From: a virus
Length of the DNA stretch: 48,264 nt
Strand: one strand, 5' to 3'
Virus record (IMG/VR): IMGVR_UViG_3300018077_000002
Coordinates: 1 to 48,264 of that record
Below, piece by piece: positions 1 to 6,970 of this stretch (the first letter of the stretch is position 1; each line of letters begins with the position of its first letter). The translations under genes were made by a program, and so were the position numbers. Under the pieces are notes generated by a model. That model was not told the origin of the DNA, did not search any database, and saw only the letters and a list, made by a program, of their open reading frames with translations.

Positions 1-123
1 CCTTGAGAGGCTTTGAGGAGTGGTGCGACAAGCGCAAGCCGACCCCGCTCTGCATCGAGCAACCCTCAGTCAACACGCGATACGGATTAGCTGGCTGTCC
101 TGATTTTAAGGGCGTGCTCTCCA
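1..123. repeat. Terminal direct repeat, left copy (circle joint)
   Basis: Bases 1-123 are identical to bases 48142-48264. The reading frame of the PD-(D/E)XK nuclease is continuous through the joint, which shows that the window is one circle (or terminally redundant molecule) opened inside that gene. A perfect overlap of this length is what an assembler leaves on a closed contig. It may also reflect circular permutation of the packaged DNA, but sequence alone cannot separate the two. Confidence 0.95.
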
Positions 124-389
124 TTTCAGAGCGACATCTTATCGGTGTCAAGGCCATCATCGAGCTCAAATTCACGGCAGCCCTAATCAAGGCGCATCGG
201 ATCCAGACGCGCACGTACCGGCGGCTCGACGGTTATCAGGATTGCCGGCTCGGCGTGCTCGTGCGCATCGACAGGGGGACCGGAGCGGTCGATGAGCAGA
301 TGGTCTTGTGGGATCAGGAACCACATCACGACGCAGCGGTGCTGCACGCGCTGGGGTTGCTGCAGTGGAGCCGCCAGCATGGTTCATAA
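1..389 (+). CDS. PD-(D/E)XK nuclease, C-terminal part (gene continues from 47844)
   Basis: This is the 3' part of a gene that starts at 47844 and crosses the joint; the full protein is 228 residues. The part here carries the core of a Cas4/lambda-exonuclease-like PD-(D/E)XK fold: an acidic residue in CIEQPS, then GLAGCPDF (the D), then IIELK (E-x-K), and further on a QTRTYRRL helix that resembles the QxxxY motif of this superfamily. Such enzymes resect DNA ends 5'-3' for phage recombination or replication. The next gene starts directly after the stop, and the gene before (47137) belongs to a family often seen beside phage exonucleases. The fold assignment is good; the exact substrate is inference. 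Confidence 0.75.
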   Translation, partial: LRGFEEWCDKRKPTPLCIEQPSVNTRYGLAGCPDFKGVLSISERHLIGVKAIIELKFTAALIKAHRIQTRTYRRLDGYQDCRLGVLVRIDRGTGAVDEQMVLWDQEPHHDAAVLHALGLLQWSRQHGS

Positions 390-557
390 ATGGCCATTTA
401 CCTAAAATCTCTCATACAGCCATGCAAGTGTGGAAAGAAGGCAACCGTTGAGGCATTCAATGCCAGCAATGCGAGCATCGGAATATTTTGCAAGAGATGC
501 GGTCAGCAGGAAATTGATAGAATCAACAAGGAACAAAGGAGGAGTTATGCCCAATGA
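390..557 (+). CDS. 55-residue zinc-ribbon microprotein
   Basis: An ATG directly follows the stop of the nuclease gene (TAA then ATG at 390), and the frame runs to TGA at 555-557, overlapping the start of the next gene by 11 nt. The peptide has two cysteine pairs, PCKCGKKA near residues 11-18 and FCKRCGQQE near 33-41, which look like a single zinc ribbon, followed by a charged helical tail. Tight coupling on both sides supports a real gene despite its size. Function is unknown; small zinc ribbons in phages are often nucleic-acid or protein binders. Confidence 0.65.
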   Translation: MAIYLKSLIQPCKCGKKATVEAFNASNASIGIFCKRCGQQEIDRINKEQRRSYAQ

Positions 558-1692
558 AGCGTTAGACACGCAGGAACTCGCCGTTGTCGTCGCACCGCCG
601 GACCGACCGTTAACCGTCGCCGAGATGCTGGGGCAGGCATGGATCGTTCAGCAGTTGCTCGATCACGTCATGCAAGAGGGTGTTCACTATGGGAAGATCC
701 CTGGGTGCGGGGATAGGCCTACTCTCTTGTTGCCGGGGGCCGAAAAGATCAACATGACGTTCCGGCTCGCCCCGAAGCTCCACGTCGAGGACCTCTGCCA
801 GCCGCCGGAGCGGTATCGCTACCGCGTGCGATGCGCCCTCTACACCATCCACGGCGGAGTGTTCGTCGGCGAGGCGTTCGGGGAAGCCTCCTCTGACGAG
901 GAGAAGTATCAGTGGGAGAAGGCGCTCAACACCAAGCACTACGAATCTGTGCCGCCGGATCAACGCCGGATCAAGTTCAGGAAGAAGTACAAGTCAGACG
1001 AGGTCGAGGAGATCGAGCAGGTCAAACAGAATGTGGCAGACCTGGCTAACACGGTGCTCAAGATGGCAGTTAAGCGCGCGATGATCTCGGCCTCCAGGGG
1101 GGCGACGGCCGCCAGCGACATCTTGGAAGTTGACCTCGACGAGGAGACGGTCGCCAAGATGGTCGCGGCCGAGGCGCAAGGCGAGCCGCTCCCGAAGGCC
1201 GAGAAGAAGGCCAAGCCGAAGCCAGCTCCATCGTTGCCGTTCGGCAGCTCGAAGGGCAAGGCCATCACTGACCAGAGCGTGCCGGTCGATGACCTTAAAG
1301 TCATGCTCGCGGCGAAGCAGCGTCATCTCGGTGACGACAAGCGGGACACGCGGTGGGACGCTGCCGACCAGGCGTTCATCGCGGCCATCAACGAAGAGCT
1401 CAAGATCAGGACAGAAGTGGCTGCTGCCGACGATAAGCCTCATCAACCTGCCGCGCAGCAACCCTCTGCGGCTGCGAAACAACCGGACACGAAACAGGCT
1501 GAACCTGCCGTGATTCAAGTGAGCGATGACGACTGGAGGACATTCATGCTCGATGCGACAGTTGAGCACGCGGACGTATTCCGCAAGCTGATGGCTGAGC
1601 CAGCGTTCCGCGTCAAAGTGGGCCTGACGCTCCCGCTAGAGAAGCGATCGAACTTCATGGCAAGGTTTCGAGAGTTGATCAAGTCTCAGTAG
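547..1692 (+). CDS. Conserved phage protein, candidate recombination/annealing factor (381 aa)
   Basis: The ATG at 547 is chosen because a strong AGGAGG lies just upstream; the open frame extends further 5' without another good ribosome site. Recognisable blocks are VHYGKIPG and LLPGAEKINMTFRL near residues 47-74, and ANTVLKMAVKRAMISA followed by ATAASDI near 167-192. These blocks belong to a widespread phage/plasmid family that I recall being encoded near exonucleases and ssDNA-annealing functions. The second half is low-complexity, rich in Lys, Ala, Pro and Gln, and probably a flexible linker to a C-terminal helical domain. Its place behind a PD-(D/E)XK nuclease fits a recombination pair, but the biochemical role is inference. 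Confidence 0.6.
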   Translation: MPNEALDTQELAVVVAPPDRPLTVAEMLGQAWIVQQLLDHVMQEGVHYGKIPGCGDRPTLLLPGAEKINMTFRLAPKLHVEDLCQPPERYRYRVRCALYTIHGGVFVGEAFGEASSDEEKYQWEKALNTKHYESVPPDQRRIKFRKKYKSDEVEEIEQVKQNVADLANTVLKMAVKRAMISASRGATAASDILEVDLDEETVAKMVAAEAQGEPLPKAEKKAKPKPAPSLPFGSSKGKAITDQSVPVDDLKVMLAAKQRHLGDDKRDTRWDAADQAFIAAINEELKIRTEVAAADDKPHQPAAQQPSAAAKQPDTKQAEPAVIQVSDDDWRTFMLDATVEHADVFRKLMAEPAFRVKVGLTLPLEKRSNFMARFRELIKSQ

Positions 1693-1710
1693 AAGGCCAG
1701 AAAATAACAC

Positions 1711-1739
1711 TTTATTTTAGCCAGATAATAGCCTATAAT
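1711..1739 (+). promoter_or_regulatory. Candidate sigma70-like promoter (TTTATT-N17-TATAAT)
   Basis: The hexamer at 1711-1716 and a perfect TATAAT at 1734-1739 are 17 bp apart, in an AT-rich gap between two genes. The -10 box sits only 2 nt from the ATG at 1742, so a transcript from here would begin near 1746. It would then give a nearly leaderless message starting at the ATG at 1748 or lower. The -35 hexamer is one base from that of the two other candidate promoters of this genome (TTTACT). Confidence 0.5.
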
Positions 1740-1741
1740 CC

Positions 1742-1933
1742 ATGCTCATGCAGATCAAGACCCAACGACGTGGGCGCCGGACCGTGCCGATGGAGCAGCG
1801 AGCATGTGCCTTCTGCAAGCGGATCTTTGAGCGGCCAGTCAACATGCCATACAAGGTCTATTGCCGGAACGTCTGCACGATGCTAGCCTTCTACGAGCGC
1901 GAGCTGGTGGCAGCTGGCAAGACGGTCACGTGA
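1742..1933 (+). CDS. Small Cys-rich protein (zinc-finger-like), 63 aa
   Basis: Short basic protein with CAFCKRIFERP and later CRNVC, i.e. CxxC...CxxxC spacing that resembles a treble-clef or zinc-ribbon knuckle, in a background rich in Arg and Lys. The start is uncertain: ATGs at 1742, 1748 and 1790 are in frame and none has a clear Shine-Dalgarno sequence, while a TATAAT box lies just before 1742. It precedes the replication protein gene, so a DNA-binding regulatory role is conceivable but unproven. The roughly 120 bases after it carry only weak inverted repeats and a short T tract near 2040; I see no convincing terminator there. Confidence 0.55.
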   Translation: MLMQIKTQRRGRRTVPMEQRACAFCKRIFERPVNMPYKVYCRNVCTMLAFYERELVAAGKTVT

Positions 1934-2056
1934 CACGATAAGACGATCCCTGCAGTCCCAGGGTAGAGCTTGCCACGGCAACGCGGCAAGAGAGAAAGGG
2001 TCAAGGCTTTGATTGGGACTGCGATTGAGGCCTGAAGCCCTTTTTCTTTGTTGGCC

Positions 2057-2821
2057 ATGTCTATCTATAGACCTGTCTGTACGTATGTGTGGAATGATGA
2101 TAAGTTCCCATTCCTTTCTGATGACGCCCAACTGGTGTGGTTTCACATCTTCACCCACCCAGCAAGCACCCCGCTTGGACTGCTCCGCACGTCGCTTGAA
2201 GGGCTGGCTGCCGACAAAGACAGAAATCGTGGGAAATGGACAATGAAACGATACCGGGAATCATTCACCGAACTAGCCCGGAATGATTTCGTGAATCATT
2301 GCGAGGAACACCTCGTCATCGGCTTTCCCAAGTTCTTCCGGACCGACCGCCAACCCAACCATCCCCGCAATCCGAACGTGCTTCGTTACTGGGGGAAAGT
2401 GTACGACGAGTTCCCGTCGTGCCACTTAAAAGATCATGTATATCAATCACTTAAACTATTGCTTGAATCATTCAAGGAATCATTTAGGCAATCATTCACT
2501 AAATCATTCGAGGCTTGTTCACCACCAGTAACAGTAACAGGAACAGTAACAGTAACTCCTCCTCTCTCTCTTTCTTTATCTGATAATCATGACTGCAGAA
2601 AGAAGGAAAAGAGTCGGCGCGTCATGGTTGATTTGCCCACCGATTGGCACTTCACTGATCGGCACAAGATCATCGCGGAAGGGCTCGGCGTGAACGTCCA
2701 CCGCGAGGCCGTGAAGTTCAAGGACCGATGCATCGCCAAGGGCCTCCAGTACAAGGACTGGGACGCGGCGTTCCGCATGTGGCTTACAAAAGCCCAAGAG
2801 TTCAAGGAGGCGCGTCCATGA
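2057..2821 (+). CDS. Phage replication protein (lambda O / DnaD-like organisation)
   Basis: A 254-residue protein. The N-terminal third looks like a winged-helix domain (FPFLSDDAQLVWFHIFTHP, then an LGLLRTSLEGLA helix), as in phage initiators that recognise iterons. The middle is low complexity and contains four tetrapeptides of the form xSFx encoded by 12-bp DNA repeats, then a Val/Thr tract. The C-terminal block (LPTDWHFTDRHKIIAEG, then AKGLQYKDWDAAFRMWL) is typical of phage replication proteins that hand the origin to a helicase or its loader. No helicase or loader was recognised nearby, so host enzymes may be recruited. The ATG at 2057 lacks a Shine-Dalgarno site; a TTG at 2048 is the alternative. 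Confidence 0.75.
   Translation: MSIYRPVCTYVWNDDKFPFLSDDAQLVWFHIFTHPASTPLGLLRTSLEGLAADKDRNRGKWTMKRYRESFTELARNDFVNHCEEHLVIGFPKFFRTDRQPNHPRNPNVLRYWGKVYDEFPSCHLKDHVYQSLKLLLESFKESFRQSFTKSFEACSPPVTVTGTVTVTPPLSLSLSDNHDCRKKEKSRRVMVDLPTDWHFTDRHKIIAEGLGVNVHREAVKFKDRCIAKGLQYKDWDAAFRMWLTKAQEFKEARP
2465..2512. other. Putative replication origin: four tandem 12-bp iterons
   Basis: Four head-to-tail 12-mers start at 2465, 2477, 2489 and 2501 and share the core AATCATT (forms GAATCATTCAAG, GAATCATTTAGG, CAATCATTCACT, AAATCATTCGAG). Related copies occur at 2258 and 2293, an inverted one near 2281 and a degenerate one at 2444. Just downstream come AGTAAC hexamer repeats and a long CT-rich tract (2521-2580). 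Iterons inside the initiator gene followed by a strand-biased tract are the arrangement of the lambda O/ori region. Function is inferred from position and repeat form. Confidence 0.6.
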
Positions 2822-3168
2822 TCTGCGGTCAATGCGAAGCTGAATTTGAGGGAAACAGATGCGAATGCGGTTGGACAGCCCGAGTGCAGCCTCTAATGCT
2901 GCATCGAGCATTGCACCAACCCGGCATCACGCTGGAGGAGTTCGGCGTGGACCTGTTCGAAGCGATCAAGACGGCCTCGGCGCTGACGTGGACGACGAAG
3001 ATGCGGAAGGCCGCAGCAGACGATCCGCGGCCCGATCGCATTGAACTATCGCTTCAGAATATGAGACACCGTGAAGCGGCCTTGAGCAAGCAACTTGTAT
3101 TGCTGACGAAGCGAGTTGGAGTTGATGATCAGCGGCGGATCGCAGAACTGTTGACACAAGGAGGGTAG
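2818..3168 (+). CDS. Zinc-ribbon protein of the replication region (116 aa)
   Basis: The start overlaps the stop of the replication gene as ATGA, so translation is coupled. The N-terminus MICGQCEAEFEGNRCECGW carries two cysteine pairs that form a probable zinc ribbon. The remainder is helical and charged, with no recognised domain. Coupling to the initiator suggests a DNA-replication accessory role, but no family was identified. Confidence 0.65.
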   Translation: MICGQCEAEFEGNRCECGWTARVQPLMLHRALHQPGITLEEFGVDLFEAIKTASALTWTTKMRKAAADDPRPDRIELSLQNMRHREAALSKQLVLLTKRVGVDDQRRIAELLTQGG

Positions 3169-3172
3169 CGCC

Positions 3173-3427
3173 ATGCCAGCCGTGCCGAAGCCATCACAAG
3201 CAGCGAAAGCCTCTCGGCCGACTCCTCAGCGAAGAGTGCCGCGGAAAGCGCATGAATTGCGACTGCCTCAGCGTGGCAAGATGGCGCGCGTCATGGAGGC
3301 TCTGCGCGCCAAGGGAGGCATGACGAAAGGTCAGATCACTGTTGAATGTCTCGTTCAAGGCTTGAGTGGGAACAGCGTGCGTATCGCCGCGTACCTGGCG
3401 AAGAAACTGACGCTGCTGAAGGCATAG
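3173..3427 (+). CDS. Small basic protein, possible winged-helix DNA binder (84 aa)
   Basis: The first 35 residues are rich in Lys, Arg and Pro and probably disordered. The second half (KMARVMEALRAKGGMTKGQI, then a helix ending AAYLAKKLTLLKA) has the helix-turn-helix pattern of small winged-helix domains that sense or bind DNA. It starts 5 nt after the previous stop with AGGAGGG upstream. The following gene begins 3 nt after its stop. No specific homolog recognised. Confidence 0.6.
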   Translation: MPAVPKPSQAAKASRPTPQRRVPRKAHELRLPQRGKMARVMEALRAKGGMTKGQITVECLVQGLSGNSVRIAAYLAKKLTLLKA

Positions 3428-3429
3428 CC

Positions 3430-3855
3430 GTGAGCGAGTTTGAATAGTTTGGCCTCTTTCAGGAGTTCGAGATTCCTCAAGCTAAAGAGGTACTACGCGT
3501 GGGCTGCTTGCCCAGCGTCGAGGATAACGGGGAGCTTGACGAAATCGGCGAGCCGGTCGCAGATGAGATCGTCGAGGAAACGATCGAGGCGAACGCGGAG
3601 CGAGGTGACCTCGAGCAGACGGCGTTCATCGACTTTGACGAGTGGTGGAAGGCCGAGTGGCATGGCATGCCTGAGTTCATTCAAGAAGATCTGAATCCGT
3701 GGAAAACGCTGTACGTTCACTTCAAGACGCGTGAAGACATGCACTCGTTCGCACGGCTTGTCGGGCAGCGACTCACGTTCGAGACCATCTCGATCTGGTT
3801 TCCACCGGACGCCATCGCGACCATCTATGACAGGCGGTACGTCAATGCACCCTAG
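3430..3855 (+). pseudogene. Conserved modification-region protein with an in-frame amber codon (functional restart possible at 3499)
   Basis: A GTG at 3430, 2 nt after the upstream stop, opens a frame that meets TAG at 3445-3447 (codon 6) and then stays open to 3855. The residues after the amber codon (FGLFQEFEIPQAKEVL) read like genuine protein and match what I recall of this family's N-terminus. The C-terminal part, with EWWKAEWHGMPEF, YVHFKTRED and SIWFPPD, is a conserved phage block often next to TAGT glycosyltransferases. A shorter 118-residue product could start at GTG 3499. TAG is a normal stop elsewhere here, so this is a nonsense mutation, a sequencing error, or evidence that the real start is 3499. 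Confidence 0.5.
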
Positions 3856-4711
3856 CTGTCCGATCTACATCATCTCGAAAGGGCGATGGGAGACGAGGCA
3901 CACGGCTAAGTCGCTCGACGAGCTCGACGTCGCCTACTCGATCGTGATCGAGCCGCAGGAATTTGAACAGTACGCAGCCGTCATCGAGCCTCGCAAGATC
4001 CTCACGCTGCCGTTCAACAACCTCGGGCAGGGCTCGATCCCCGCGCGCAACTGGATCTGGCATCACGCGCTCGGAACTGGCGCGGCGCGCCACTGGATCA
4101 TGGACGACAACATCGACAGGTTCTGGCGCCTGAACAGGAACACCAAGATTCCGGTCAAGACCGCGGCGATCTTCAAGGCGATGGAGGACTTCGTCGACCG
4201 CTACGAGAACGTCGCCATCGCAGGCCCGCATTACTACATGTTCGCGCCTCGTAAGGACAAGGTGCCGCCGTATTACTTGAACACGCGGATCTACTCGTGC
4301 ATCCTGCTCCGCAACGATCTGCCGTATCGGTGGCGCGGGCGCTACAATGAGGACACGGACCTGTCCCTCCGCGCCCTGAAGGATGGCTGGTGCACGATCC
4401 TGTTCAACGCCTTCTTGGCGAAGAAGCTCCCGACCATGACGATGATGGGCGGGAACACCGATGAGCTCTATCAGGGCGACGGGCGCCTCCTGATGGCTCA
4501 GTCGCTCAAAGAGCAGCACCCAGACGTCGTGCAGATCACGCGCAAATGGAACCGCTGGCAGCACCAAGTCGACTACAGTGGATTCAGAGCGAACCGCCTC
4601 ATCAAGCGGCCGGATCTCAACGTCGCCCCGGGGATCGACAATTATGGGATGGTGCTTCAGATCGACGGAGAAAGCGAGAGGAGCGCGCCGTGTCCACTAG
4701 TTCAGAAATAA
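3845..4711 (+). CDS. TET-associated-type glycosyltransferase (TAGT family, GT-A fold)
   Basis: A 288-residue protein whose ATG overlaps the end of the previous gene. Diagnostic blocks are YIISKGRWETRHT (residues 8-20), VIEPQEFEQYA (34-44), LPFNNLGQGSIPARN (55-69), HWIMDDNI (83-90, the DxD-like metal/sugar-nucleotide motif) and YNEDTDLSLRALKDGW (167-182). They match the TAGT family described around TET/JBP oxygenases and DNA hypermodification, related to the GREB1 C-terminal domain. Family knowledge predicts transfer of a sugar to a modified base in phage DNA. No TET/JBP oxygenase or hydroxymethylpyrimidine synthase was found here, so the acceptor is unknown; a glycan or protein acceptor remains possible. 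Confidence 0.8.
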   Translation: MHPSCPIYIISKGRWETRHTAKSLDELDVAYSIVIEPQEFEQYAAVIEPRKILTLPFNNLGQGSIPARNWIWHHALGTGAARHWIMDDNIDRFWRLNRNTKIPVKTAAIFKAMEDFVDRYENVAIAGPHYYMFAPRKDKVPPYYLNTRIYSCILLRNDLPYRWRGRYNEDTDLSLRALKDGWCTILFNAFLAKKLPTMTMMGGNTDELYQGDGRLLMAQSLKEQHPDVVQITRKWNRWQHQVDYSGFRANRLIKRPDLNVAPGIDNYGMVLQIDGESERSAPCPLVQK

Positions 4712-5211
4712 TAGAAGGCTGTCTGTTCGGGCCATCTGAACTTACGTCTCGGTTGATTCTCGTAGGTCAGGCACCGAACCGCGTCGGCAATCCTCTGACT
4801 CCGCTGGAAGGTCGCGCCGGCGCTGAGCTGTGTTCGCTGTTCGGCTGCACGATGTCAGACTATCTTCATAAGACGGTGCGCCTCAACGTGCTTCACGCAT
4901 GGCCAGGCAAGGCTGGCAAAGGAGATCGGTTTCCAAAGGCCGCGGCCAAGGTCAGAGCAAGGAAAGTCGCCTCGACGTTCAACGGACGGCAGGTGCTGTT
5001 CGTTGGGCTCGCGACGGCCGAGGCGTTCGGCGTCGATCACGACGCGCTGACGTGGCAGTCGTATGGCTGGAGAATGGCGCGAGGCTGGTCAACCTTCAAG
5101 GCGGCCATCGTCCCGCACCCGAGCGGCATCAATCGCTGGTGGAACAGCGCGCGTCATCGTCGTGCCGCAAGACGATTCATGCGCAAGACGTGGCGAGCAA
5201 TCATTCAATGA
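4690..5211 (+). CDS. Uracil-DNA-glycosylase-fold protein (173 aa)
   Basis: GTG at 4690 with AGAGGAG upstream; it overlaps the glycosyltransferase gene by 22 nt. Motif I is LILVGQAPNRVGNP (residues 22-35) followed by LEGRAGAEL, corresponding to the GxxPG...FxGxaG pattern of family 4/5-like uracil glycosylases. The second signature, VPHPSGINRWWN (141-152), matches the HPS(G) loop that enters the minor groove. The canonical acidic/Asn residue after motif I is replaced by Asn-Arg. The fold can excise or merely bind odd bases. Translational coupling to the glycosyltransferase and methyltransferase suggests work on a modified base, which is inference. Confidence 0.7.
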   Translation: MSTSSEIIEGCLFGPSELTSRLILVGQAPNRVGNPLTPLEGRAGAELCSLFGCTMSDYLHKTVRLNVLHAWPGKAGKGDRFPKAAAKVRARKVASTFNGRQVLFVGLATAEAFGVDHDALTWQSYGWRMARGWSTFKAAIVPHPSGINRWWNSARHRRAARRFMRKTWRAIIQ

Positions 5212-6008
5212 TCAGTTATAAACACGTGGCTGGCGGTGGCGTGCCAGGCGGACACAATGTACTGTATGACGGCAAACGTAGTCCGTTCATCACGCCGATG
5301 AAAGAATGTCAGTCGATTGAACTGCGGCATTCAGATGTCGTTGTCGACATCGGGGCGTACGTCGGAACGTATGCCATCAGGGCTGCACGATTTCCAGTGA
5401 AAAAGGTCATAGCATATGAACCGACGCCAGAGACGTTCGAGGTCCTCTCGCTCACCAAGCTGCCCAACCTTGAGCTGCACAGTGCTGCCGTCGTTGGTGA
5501 CGGCTGCTCATCAATCAAGCTGTTCATCTCTTCTGGCATCGGCGTCACGAACAGCACCGTCCTGTCGTATCGCAAGGCGCGCGCGGTTACCGTCCAGGCT
5601 GTGCAATATGAAGAGGCTGTAGCTGACGCCTCAATCGTAAAGATTGACATTGAGGGAGGAGAATATGGCCTGCCAATCGTGCAGCCCACGCTGAGGGCGA
5701 TCATCATTGACTTCCATAAGATTCCAGGTGACTGGCTGATGATGGCTGGGCGCATCATTGCTAATTTTGAGGCTGCTGGCTTCAAGGCAGTCATTAGTCC
5801 GAACTGGTCATGCGGCTGGACGTGCGCCGGGAGCTGGCTCAGGCCGATTGCAACAAGCGGTCAATGCGATGATCTGATGTCCGGGCAGTTCTGCTGTGGC
5901 TGTGGCTCTAAAATCCTCGCGTCACGTCGCGCGCTTTGCAGTGACTGCTGGCACTCATGGTCAAAGAAGCATCGTGATGGATATATGCAGGCGGTGAATA
6001 GCATATGA
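5208..6008 (+). CDS. FkbM-type SAM methyltransferase with C-terminal zinc ribbon
   Basis: 266 residues; the ATG overlaps the previous stop (ATGA). A Rossmann methyltransferase is clear: VVVDIGAYVGTY (44-55, SAM loop), AYEPTPETF (69-77, acidic residue binding the ribose), and VKIDIEGGEYG (144-154), the KxDxEG signature of the FkbM family. After residue 225 a separate module with FCCGCGSK and CSDCW looks like a zinc ribbon, which is unusual for FkbM enzymes and suggests nucleic-acid or protein binding. FkbM proteins usually O-methylate sugars, so methylation of the glycan added by the upstream glycosyltransferase is an attractive but unproven role. Confidence 0.8.
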   Translation: MISYKHVAGGGVPGGHNVLYDGKRSPFITPMKECQSIELRHSDVVVDIGAYVGTYAIRAARFPVKKVIAYEPTPETFEVLSLTKLPNLELHSAAVVGDGCSSIKLFISSGIGVTNSTVLSYRKARAVTVQAVQYEEAVADASIVKIDIEGGEYGLPIVQPTLRAIIIDFHKIPGDWLMMAGRIIANFEAAGFKAVISPNWSCGWTCAGSWLRPIATSGQCDDLMSGQFCCGCGSKILASRRALCSDCWHSWSKKHRDGYMQAVNSI

Positions 6009-6027
6009 ATTCAAAGAGGAGATAAGC

Positions 6028-6321
6028 ATGGGCGTGAAGACGAGTGTCATTCCGCAGTTGGATTTCCTGCTCCCGTCGCTGATGCTGACGTGCCACCGCC
6101 CGACGCGTTTGACTGGTCAGCACAACATCGAGGCGGCAGAGTCCCTGCGCGCAAAGGGGTTGGCCGGCATCACGAGCGAAGAGCTTGCGACTGAGCGCGG
6201 ATGGCTCGTGAACACGGCTGGGCCGTGCCTCGTTGAGCTCAGGTGGCTCAAGCTTGCGCGAAAAACCGAAGCGCAGCGAAACGGGAAGTCAGTCTATGTC
6301 TCGATTGAGGTGATGCCATGA
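6028..6321 (+). CDS. Small winged-helix-like protein (97 aa)
   Basis: A good ribosome site (AGAGGAGA) precedes the ATG. The stretch ESLRAKGLAGITSEELA followed by LVELRWLKLARKTEAQRNGK and a C-terminal beta hairpin (SVYVSIEVMP) has the spacing of a winged helix-turn-helix in which a Ser/Glu helix, a recognition helix and a wing follow one another. It overlaps the next gene by ATGA. Function unknown; a regulator or DNA-binding subunit of the surrounding DNA-metabolism genes is possible. Confidence 0.6.
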   Translation: MGVKTSVIPQLDFLLPSLMLTCHRPTRLTGQHNIEAAESLRAKGLAGITSEELATERGWLVNTAGPCLVELRWLKLARKTEAQRNGKSVYVSIEVMP

Positions 6322-6509
6322 CCATCACGTTCAGCGCGTCGCTTGACCCTAACAAGCAGGTGCTCATGTGGACGGGAAGTGGCGACGGGGTTCTGAAGCT
6401 TGACGTGCCTGCTTCGGATCTCCCGCAGCTGGCGAAGATGCTGCAGTTCTGTAGGCCTAGCGGGTCAGGCGTGCTGCTCAAGGTGATCATCGAACCTGAT
6501 AAACAATGA
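6318..6509 (+). CDS. Small protein of unknown function (63 aa)
   Basis: Starts in an ATGA overlap with the gene before and ends overlapping the ATG of the gene after, so it sits in a fully coupled chain. Its sequence alternates beta-type segments (ITFSASLDP, VLKLDVPASD, VLLKVIIEP) and one helix (LPQLAKMLQFC), suggesting a small alpha/beta fold. No motif or family recognised. Confidence 0.55.
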   Translation: MTITFSASLDPNKQVLMWTGSGDGVLKLDVPASDLPQLAKMLQFCRPSGSGVLLKVIIEPDKQ

Positions 6510-6970
6510 GTATCCATGAAAGAGGCTTCCGAGGGAAAAGCTGCGAGTGGGGTACGCCACAATTCCTGCTCTCCGCGCTCGGCCCATTCGATGATGATCC
6601 ATGCACGACAGATGAGTTCAACGGGCTATGGCGTCCATGGCTATGATTCGTGTTCATTAATCCTCCGTACGGCCCTGGTGCTGGTCGTTTCGTTGAGCGA
6701 CTTGCTGACCATGGTAACGGTATCGCCTTGATCTATGCGAGGACTGAAGCTAACTGGTTTCATGACCAAGTATGGAAAAGGGCTGATGCCATGTTGTTCT
6801 TCAGAGGGCGGCTTTCCTTCGTCGCACTTGATGGTCGCGACAACTCTGGAAGAGCGACTGGCCCAAGCGTTCTCGTCGCGTATGGACGCGAGGCCGAGAA
6901 GAGGTTGTCACGATCGAAGCTCAATGGTTTCTTTATTCCGCTCTTAGGTTGTAGGATGAAAGATGGATGA
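6506..6970 (+). pseudogene. Phage DNA N6-adenine methyltransferase (Dam-like), interrupted by an in-frame TGA
   Basis: Reading from ATG 6506 gives CEWGTPQFLLSALGPFDDDP, the usual start of phage Dam enzymes, then LWRPWL, a TGA at 6644-6646 (codon 47), then in the same frame FVFINPPYGPGAGRFVERLA with the catalytic NPPY, IALIYARTEANWFHDQ and FFRGRLSFV. The 154-codon frame covers the whole small phage Dam family, so only one codon separates it from an intact adenine methyltransferase. TGA ends many other genes here, so reassignment is unlikely. TGG to TGA would explain it, because Trp or a similar residue fits the spot. Either the gene is dead, the base is an error, or the stop is leaky. Confidence 0.7.

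Noticed and set aside
2014-2050. Rho-independent terminator before the replication gene
   Set aside because: Only a 3-4 bp GGC/GCC stem precedes the short T tract, too weak to claim.
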